Source: Paracoccaceae bacterium (lineage in GTDB: Bacteria; Pseudomonadota; Alphaproteobacteria; Rhodobacterales; Rhodobacteraceae). Taken from it: DNA of 11,430 bases. Location of the stretch: contig JALSHL010000254.1 of assembly GCA_026982255.1 (NCBI GenBank), forward strand, positions 1 through 11,430, read 5' to 3'. The position numbers were made by a program, and so were the translations under genes. The notes under the pieces were generated by a model, which worked only from the letters and a program-made list of their open reading frames with translations, was not told the DNA's origin and searched no databases. Each line of letters opens with the position of its first letter. The first letter of the stretch is position 1. This document shows positions 6,785 through 11,430 of this stretch, piece after piece.

Positions 6785-7243
6785 GTGCAGCAACCAAAAT
6801 ACGGTCTTTCTATCGGATATCTGGCGCGACGCACCGGCCTCGCGGTTTCGGCTATCCGCTACTACGAACAACAGGGGCTGGTGAAACCCGAGCGCAACGC
6901 GGGCGGGCAGCGGCGGTTTATGCGCTCCGACATCCGCCGCCTGTCCTTTGTGCTGATCGCCCAGCAATTCGGTTTCTCGATCAGCCAGATTCGCGAGGAA
7001 CTCGACCGCCTTCCCGACAACCGCACCCCGACGAAAGAAGACTGGAACCGCATCTCCCGCCGCTTCCGCGAGGCCCTCGATGCCCGCATCGAAACCCTCG
7101 AACGTCTGCGCGACAATCTCGATGGCTGCATCGGCTGCGGGTGTTTGTCGCTGCAAAGCTGCGCGTTATACAATCCGGCCGACCGCGCCGCGCAAAAGGG
7201 GGCCGGCCCGCGCTACCTGCTCGGGGACAGGCCGGAAACCTAA
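6785..7243 (+). CDS. soxR: Redox-sensitive transcriptional activator SoxR
   Basis: SoxR is a MerR family dimer whose [2Fe-2S] cluster is oxidised by redox-cycling compounds, switching on promoters with a 19-base spacer. The 152-residue product has the MerR helix-turn-helix and wing at the N-terminus (LSIGYLARRTGLAVSAIRYY at 8-27, RNAGGQRRFMRSDIRRL at 37-53), a dimerisation helix (about 85-112) and the cluster motif C115-X2-C118-X-C120-X5-C126 (GCIGCGCLSLQSC). The start is a GTG at 6785 with GGAG six bases before it; no in-frame ATG exists nearby. It is divergent from the VOC gene, with the SoxR box between them. No soxS gene is visible, consistent with direct control of target genes by SoxR as known outside the enterobacteria. 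Its TAA overlaps the stop of the convergent MFS gene by 4 bases. Confidence 0.97.
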   Translation: MQQPKYGLSIGYLARRTGLAVSAIRYYEQQGLVKPERNAGGQRRFMRSDIRRLSFVLIAQQFGFSISQIREELDRLPDNRTPTKEDWNRISRRFREALDARIETLERLRDNLDGCIGCGCLSLQSCALYNPADRAAQKGAGPRYLLGDRPET

Positions 7244-8484
7244 ACCACCGTCGCCCGCTTCGCCCGCCAAACCGCAAACACCGTCTCGCGCCCCGGTTCG
7301 GGATGACGCGGGATCAGCAGGGCCAGCAGCAGCGAGATCAGCGCCATGCCCGCCGCCAGCACAAACACCATGCTCGGCGAGGTCACCCACAGATAGCCCA
7401 GTGTCGCGGGCAGAAACACCGCCGCAATGTGGTTGATGGTAAAGGCCACCGCCGCCGTGGGGGCAATATCCTTCGGATCCGCGATCTTCTGGAAATAGGT
7501 TTTCAGTGCAAAGGCCAGCGCGAACAGCAGATGGTCGATAACATAAAGCGCCGCACCGACGACGACTCCCCAGCCAAAGAAATAGATGCCGCCATAAGCC
7601 GCAAACACCAGTGCCAGCCCCGTGTATTCGAACATCAGCGCCCGACGCTCGCCGACATGACCGATCGCCTTGCCCATCAGCGGCGCGAAAACCATGTTGG
7701 CGATGTAGTTCACCAGAAACAGCGCCGTGACCTCGTGCACCTTGAAACCGAAATGCTCGACCATCATGAAGGCAGCGAACACCACGAAAATCTGCCGTCG
7801 TGCCCCCGCCATGAATTGCAGCGCGTAATACAGCCAATACCGCCGCCGCAGGATCATCGTCTTGTGCTGCACATGCGGCGATTCGAATTGCGGATACAAC
7901 AACCAGCAAATCACCACGATCACCGCCGTCGCCCCGCCACCGGCCATATAGACGAAATCATAGGACCAGTCGAAAGCCTTCCAGCCGATCACCAGCAGAC
8001 CGTAAGCGGTCAATGACGCCGCCGACCCCGCCGCCACGATCCAGCCCAATACCTGCGGCGCCTTGTCCTTGGGTATCCACTGCAACTGCAACGACTGGTT
8101 AACCGTTTCATAATAATGGAACCCGATGGAGCTGATCATCGTCGTGACCAGCAAGCCCTCGAAAGTCGGGAACTTCGCCGTGATCATCACCGCAATCGCC
8201 AGCGTCATCAGCGCCACCAGCCCCAGCACCTGCTCGCGCATGAACATCAGTAGGGCAATCACTCCGATTGCCAGAAAGCCCGGGATCTCGCGGATCGACT
8301 GTAGCCAGCCAATGTCGATTCCGTCAAAGCCGACCTGTTCGATAACGAAGTTGTTGAGCAAGGCATTCCACGTGGAAAACGCCAGCGGCATCGCCGCGGC
8401 CATCACCACCAGCAGGGCGGTCGGGCGGCGCCAGAACGGCAGCGCACGTGCCGCGTCGAGGGACATGGGAGCAGTCGTAAACAT
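7240..8484 (-). CDS. MFS transporter
   Basis: An inner-membrane major facilitator of 414 residues with about 12 hydrophobic segments split by a central basic loop (PHVQHKTMILRRRYW, about 203-217). The second half holds a motif A-like cytoplasmic loop, GKAIGHVGERR (271-281). Two unusual polar stretches are FHYYETVNQSLQLQW (about 122-136) and MAGARRQIFVVFAAFM (225-240). I do not recognise the subfamily, and the substrate is unknown. The ATG at 8482-8484 is taken as the start because it precedes the first membrane segment by about 20 residues, but the purine run AGGGGA lies almost touching it, so the next in-frame ATG at 8464-8466 (MSLDAARAL) is possible; an upstream TTG at 8523 is less likely. 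It is convergent with soxR and divergent from the YeeE-type gene, so it forms its own unit. Neighbouring soxR might suggest drug efflux, but the SoxR box does not face this gene. Confidence 0.92.
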   Translation of the reverse strand: MFTTAPMSLDAARALPFWRRPTALLVVMAAAMPLAFSTWNALLNNFVIEQVGFDGIDIGWLQSIREIPGFLAIGVIALLMFMREQVLGLVALMTLAIAVMITAKFPTFEGLLVTTMISSIGFHYYETVNQSLQLQWIPKDKAPQVLGWIVAAGSAASLTAYGLLVIGWKAFDWSYDFVYMAGGGATAVIVVICWLLYPQFESPHVQHKTMILRRRYWLYYALQFMAGARRQIFVVFAAFMMVEHFGFKVHEVTALFLVNYIANMVFAPLMGKAIGHVGERRALMFEYTGLALVFAAYGGIYFFGWGVVVGAALYVIDHLLFALAFALKTYFQKIADPKDIAPTAAVAFTINHIAAVFLPATLGYLWVTSPSMVFVLAAGMALISLLLALLIPRHPEPGRETVFAVWRAKRATVV

Positions 8485-8544
8485 TCCCCTGCCATATCCG
8501 GTTCCGGCAGCACATGCCAGCAAGACGTCCCGTTCCGTTGCGAC

Positions 8545-8558
8545 GTGACATAAATCAA
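8545..8558. promoter_or_regulatory. Possible FNR/Crp-family operator
   Basis: GTGAC-ATAA-ATCAA resembles the FNR/FnrL consensus TTGAT-N4-ATCAA, with one perfect half and one degraded half (3 of 5). Its centre is about 65 bases before the YeeE-type start and 67 bases before the MFS start. For the rightward gene a class II arrangement would place transcription near 8593, with the T/A-rich TATTCG (8581-8586) at -10, which fits a short leader. The match is imperfect and could be chance. Confidence 0.28.
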
Positions 8559-8578
8559 GGAACCGGGTTGCGTTTCAT

Positions 8579-8600
8579 CATATTCGAATAAAAAAATATG
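8579..8600. repeat. A/T-rich inverted repeat upstream of the YeeE-type gene
   Basis: CATATT (8579-8584) and AATATG (8595-8600) are inverted with a 10-base spacer, and the left part also contains the perfect palindrome TATTCGAATA (8581-8590). The element lies just before the ribosome binding site (GGAG) of the transporter gene. It could be an operator or merely the A/T-rich -10 region. It does not fit the ATTC-N8-GAAT pattern of the persulfide sensor SqrR. Confidence 0.25.
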
Positions 8601-8616
8601 TGAGTCGGAGAAAGTC

Positions 8617-9678
8617 ATGGACTTTATCGCCCTTCTGGAATTTTTCGGTGAAAACACCGCCAAGGCCGTTGCCGGCCTGCTGGTCGGTATTGTTTTCGGT
8701 GTTGCCGCCCAACGCTCGCGTTTCTGCCTGCGCGCGGCCACGGTAGAATTCGCCCGCGGCCAGATAGGCCCGAAAACCGCTGTCTGGCTGCTGACCTTCG
8801 CCACGGCCATGGCCTGGACGCAGGGCGCAGTCTATTTCGACCTGATCTCGCTGGACCAGGCCCGCATCCTCGCGGTCCCCGGATCGTATTCGGGGGCAAT
8901 CCTCGGCGGGCTGATATTCGGTGTCGGCATGGTGCTGGCCCGCGGCTGTTCCGGCCGGCTGCTGGTGCTGGCGGCGACCGGCAACCTGCGGGCGGTGATC
9001 TCCGGCCTCGTTTTCGCGGTCTTTGCACAAATGAGCCTGCACGGCTGGCTTTCGCCCCTGCGCAACTGGCTTGCCGCGCTCTGGACCACACCGGACGGGG
9101 CCAATATCGAAATGCTGGGCTACCTCGGCCTGCCCGACGGAACCGGCATCCTGCTTGGCATCGCCTTCGCCGGATATGCCATTTATGTGGCCTATAAAAA
9201 CCGCGTCGGCTGGAATATCCTATTCATGGCCTCGGGTGTCGGCTTTTCGGTCGCCCTCGGCTGGTATGCGACCTATTCGCTCGCACAGGTCAGCTTCGAG
9301 CCAACCTCGATCGAAAGCATCACCTTCACCGGTCCTTCGGCAAATACGCTGGTGTATTTTCTCGACAACAACCGCGTTCTGAACTTCGCCATCGGTCTGG
9401 TCCCCGGTGTATTCATCGGCGCCTTTTTCGCCGCCTATTTCAGCAAGGAACTGAAATTGCAGGGCTTCGAGGGCGGAGCCTCCATGCGGCGCTACCTCAG
9501 CGGCGCGGCGATGATGGGCTTCGGCGGCATGCTGGCCGGCGGCTGCGCCATCGGCAACGGCGTCACCGGCACCTCGGCCTTCGCCATCACCTCCTGGATT
9601 GCATTGACGTTTTTCTGGGTTGGCGCCGGAATTGCCGACCGCGTGATCGACCACTCGGGGCGGCCGGCGCTGGCCTAG
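8617..9678 (+). CDS. YeeE/YedE family (TsuA-type) thiosulfate or sulfur-compound transporter
   Basis: A polytopic inner-membrane protein of 353 residues from the YeeE/YedE family (formerly DUF395), whose characterised member TsuA imports thiosulfate through a pore lined by three conserved cysteines. Three matching cysteines are present: C37 in QRSRFCLRA, C111 in GVGMVLARGCSGR and C310 in GFGGMLAGGCAIGNGVTG, which is the family repeat motif. Two pseudo-repeats and roughly nine or ten hydrophobic segments are visible, with a longer polar loop near 150-175 and another at 225-245. The ATG at 8617 has GGAG about eight bases upstream. No TusA/TsuB-like small sulfur carrier gene is next to it, unlike many tsuA loci. 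The gene is convergent with a cysteine-desulfurase-like enzyme, and their stop codons overlap in CTAG. Thiosulfate is the most likely substrate; selenium or another sulfur species is possible. Confidence 0.94.
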   Translation: MDFIALLEFFGENTAKAVAGLLVGIVFGVAAQRSRFCLRAATVEFARGQIGPKTAVWLLTFATAMAWTQGAVYFDLISLDQARILAVPGSYSGAILGGLIFGVGMVLARGCSGRLLVLAATGNLRAVISGLVFAVFAQMSLHGWLSPLRNWLAALWTTPDGANIEMLGYLGLPDGTGILLGIAFAGYAIYVAYKNRVGWNILFMASGVGFSVALGWYATYSLAQVSFEPTSIESITFTGPSANTLVYFLDNNRVLNFAIGLVPGVFIGAFFAAYFSKELKLQGFEGGASMRRYLSGAAMMGFGGMLAGGCAIGNGVTGTSAFAITSWIALTFFWVGAGIADRVIDHSGRPALA

Positions 9679-11078
9679 GCGGCGTCGGTGACTCCGTCGC
9701 CATAAGCAGCAAGGTGGCCCTCCAGATTGGCAACCAGATCATTGACGCTGTCGATGATATAGCGCGCCGTGCCATCGCTCATCAGATAGCTGAAATTCAG
9801 CCGCACCCAGCCCGGTTTGACATCGCTGTTCCCGGCCAGAACCTCGCAACGCAGCGCGTCGGATGTGTCGTGATCGACGCCGAGCAACCGGTGCCCGTAA
9901 GGGCCGGCACAGGCACAGCCGCCCCGCGCCTGAATGCCGTAAATATCGCTGAGCATCCGCGTGAAAACCTGCGCATTCACTGGCATTCCCGCCTTGTCCA
10001 CCACAAGGAACGAGAATATCGGTAGCCGGTGCGGATGCTCCACCCCCAACAGACGCATCTGCGGATTGTCCTGCCAGCCGTCGATCGCCATCCGGTTCAG
10101 CACGGCCTCGCGCGCCTCGATGACCTCCTGCCCGATGGCGTCCTTGACCATAAAGGCCAGTGCCGCGCGGATGTCGCCAACCACGTTCGGCGTCCCCGCC
10201 TCCTCGCGATCCGACAGGCTGGACAGGTAGTCGTGATCCCACGGCGAGACAAAAGACACCGTCCCGCCCCCCGGCCACGTCGGCGTCGTGCGCTGCACCG
10301 CCGCCTCGCGCACGATCAGCACACCGGACGCCCCCGGCCCGCCGGGGAACTTGTGCGCCGACACCACAACCGCGTCTTTTTCGGCATCCGTTCCCGTTGC
10401 CATATCGATCGACAGATACGGCGCACCGCCGGCGTAATCCCAGATCGACAAGGCCCCGTGCGCCTTCAGCATCCGCGTCACCGGAGTCGTGTCGGTGATG
10501 ATCCCCGTCACATTCGACGCCGCGGAAAAACTGCCGATTTTCAAATCCGCATCCGCATGCTCCCGCAACGCCGCCTCCAGCGCCGCCAGATCCGGCCCGC
10601 CTTCGGGGGCTTCGGGGATTTCCACCACCTCGGCCTTGCTCTCGCGCCACGGCAACAGGTTGGAATGATGCTCGTAAGGCCCGATAAACACCACCGGTCG
10701 CGCCGCCTCGTTCACACCCAGCAAGGCCACCAGCCGGTTCAGCCCCGCCGTCGCCCCCGATCCGGCAAAAACCACCGCGCAGTCCTTTGCTTTGGTCAGG
10801 CGCGCAATCTCTGCCCGCGCCTCTTCGCGCAAACGGGTGGAATAGGCGCCGGTAAAGGACGCATCCGTGTGGGTATTGGCATAAAACGGTAACACATGCG
10901 CGGCGACGTAATCCTCCACCTGTCGCAAGGCGCGGCCCGAGGCGACGTAATCCGCATAGACTAGCGGCACATCCCCGTTCAGACCGGGGATCATCACGCC
11001 CTCGCCAATGATACCGTCCCGCAGAGACTCGACGGGATTTTCGTAGCTCAGGGTATCGCGAAAAATATTCAGGGTCAT
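9675..11078 (-). CDS. Class V PLP-dependent aminotransferase, cysteine-desulfurase-like
   Basis: A cytoplasmic PLP enzyme of 467 residues, longer than SufS or CsdA (about 405). The PLP lysine is K243 in VVSAHKFPGGPGASGVLI; EHHSN (136-140) matches the cofactor-stacking EHHAN of SufS/CsdA, and D214 in WDYAGGAP is the residue that should bind the pyridine nitrogen. The candidate sulfur-accepting cysteines are C388 and C390 in RGGCACAGPYGH, unlike the RSGHHCAQP of SufS and closer to the TGCFCN style of molybdenum cofactor sulfurases. The Gln that normally follows in DGAQ is Gly here. The N-terminus has about 35 extra residues before YADYVASGRAL. The reaction is probably sulfur or selenium abstraction from cysteine or a relative, but transamination or epimerisation cannot be excluded. 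The ATG has AAGGAG seven bases upstream. It is divergent from an Lrp-type regulator and convergent with the YeeE-type transporter, suggesting sulfur metabolism. Confidence 0.93.
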   Translation of the reverse strand: MTLNIFRDTLSYENPVESLRDGIIGEGVMIPGLNGDVPLVYADYVASGRALRQVEDYVAAHVLPFYANTHTDASFTGAYSTRLREEARAEIARLTKAKDCAVVFAGSGATAGLNRLVALLGVNEAARPVVFIGPYEHHSNLLPWRESKAEVVEIPEAPEGGPDLAALEAALREHADADLKIGSFSAASNVTGIITDTTPVTRMLKAHGALSIWDYAGGAPYLSIDMATGTDAEKDAVVVSAHKFPGGPGASGVLIVREAAVQRTTPTWPGGGTVSFVSPWDHDYLSSLSDREEAGTPNVVGDIRAALAFMVKDAIGQEVIEAREAVLNRMAIDGWQDNPQMRLLGVEHPHRLPIFSFLVVDKAGMPVNAQVFTRMLSDIYGIQARGGCACAGPYGHRLLGVDHDTSDALRCEVLAGNSDVKPGWVRLNFSYLMSDGTARYIIDSVNDLVANLEGHLAAYGDGVTDAA

Positions 11079-11119
11079 GGCATTGCTCCTTCTATTAACA
11101 GGATATGACCCGAAAAATC

Positions 11120-11147
11120 TGCAATAATCACTATCAATTATATTGCA
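11120..11147. promoter_or_regulatory. Inverted repeat, candidate operator of the Lrp-type regulator
   Basis: TGCAATA (11120-11126) and TATTGCA (11141-11147) are perfectly inverted across 14 A/T-rich bases, in the 99-base gap between the PLP enzyme gene and the divergent regulator gene. Lrp/AsnC proteins commonly bind A/T-rich imperfect palindromes in such divergent promoters. On the plus strand the same segment offers a possible -35 (TTGCAA, 11143-11148) for the regulator gene. Confidence 0.4.
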
Positions 11148-11177
11148 ATTGCCCTGATTTTTGTGTCATATGATCGC

Positions 11178-11430
11178 ATGAAGCACGATAAACCGGATCA
11201 TATTGACCGCACCCTGCTGGCCGCCCTGCAAACAGACTCCACCCTGTCGCAACGCGAACTGGCGGACAGGGTCGGCCTGTCGCAGAACGCCTGCTGGCGG
11301 CGTCTGCAGGCCCTCAATGCCTCCGGCATCATCAAGGGGGCGACCGTGCGCCTCGACCGGCAAAAGCTGGGTCTGGGGCTGGTGGTTTTCGTGATGATCC
11401 GCACGCGGCACCATTCGGCGGACTGGCTGA
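11178..11430 (+). CDS. Lrp/AsnC family transcriptional regulator (N-terminal part, cut by window edge)
   Basis: The first 84 codons of a feast/famine regulator. The DNA-binding domain is complete: an N-terminal helix (DHIDRTLLAALQTDSTLS), then the helix-turn-helix around LSQRELADRVGLSQNACWRR (residues 23-42) and RLQALNASGIIKGATVRLD leading into the ligand-binding RAM domain, of which only LGLGLVVFVMIRTRHHSADWL is present. The full family length is about 150-165 residues. The ATG at 11178 has no clear ribosome binding site; a GTG at 11163 is in frame and would add five residues, also without one. A weak promoter (TTGCAA, 17 bases, TCATAT) would put the transcript start close to the ATG, so a leaderless message is possible. 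It is divergent from the cysteine-desulfurase-like gene and is its likely regulator, perhaps sensing cysteine or another amino acid. Confidence 0.95.
   Translation, partial: MKHDKPDHIDRTLLAALQTDSTLSQRELADRVGLSQNACWRRLQALNASGIIKGATVRLDRQKLGLGLVVFVMIRTRHHSADWL

Noticed and set aside
7141..8016. A 291-codon plus-strand open frame antisense to the MFS gene
   Set aside because: Shadow of the MFS reading frame; composition is dominated by Arg, His and Gln, and it begins inside soxR.
8579..8600. SqrR/BigR persulfide-sensor operator in front of the YeeE-type gene
   Set aside because: The expected ATTC-N8-GAAT spacing is absent; here ATTC and GAAT are directly joined as ATTCGAAT.

Overview
The window looks like chromosomal DNA of an alphaproteobacterium, most likely of the Rhodobacterales (Roseobacter/Rhodobacter group). 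The basis is high G+C, dense short-gap operons, the gene order ruvC-ruvA-ruvB, a DUF1127 small protein, and the style of the encoded proteins. This is inference from content; no marker gene fixes the genus. I see no tRNA, rRNA, CRISPR array, insertion sequence or phage gene.

Layout. (1) Positions 1-4181, all leftward: a tightly coupled operon ruvC-ruvA-ruvB-hypothetical-LysE family exporter, with overlaps or 3-base gaps, followed after 69 bases by the N-terminal half of a SulP anion transporter that runs off the left edge. The LysE gene is broken by a one-base deletion in a G run near 1173-1176. (2) 4395-4672: a lone rightward DUF1127 gene ending at a strong hairpin that can terminate transcription from both sides. 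(3) 4670-6224, leftward: msrA (methionine sulfoxide reductase) then prmA (ribosomal protein L11 methyltransferase). (4) 6275-7243: a redox-stress module in which soxR (MerR family, intact [2Fe-2S] cysteine motif) is divergent from a small VOC (glyoxalase-fold) gene. Between them lies a very recognisable SoxR-type promoter with a 19-base spacer aimed at the VOC gene. (5) 7240-8484, leftward: an MFS transporter convergent with soxR. (6) 8617-11430: a probable sulfur module with a YeeE/YedE (TsuA-type) thiosulfate-like transporter, a convergent cysteine-desulfurase-like class V PLP enzyme, and a divergent Lrp/AsnC regulator cut by the right edge.

How the parts work together. RuvABC processes Holliday junctions. 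SoxR, the VOC protein and MsrA suggest a local response to redox-active or electrophilic compounds. In the right part, import of a reduced sulfur compound by the YeeE protein and sulfur mobilisation by the PLP enzyme, controlled by the Lrp-type regulator, form a plausible but untested unit. The most interesting points are the SoxR promoter driving a VOC gene instead of soxS, the sulfur module with its atypical desulfurase active site, and the frameshifted exporter gene. I did not find a clearly new system; most of the window is ordinary chromosomal gene content.
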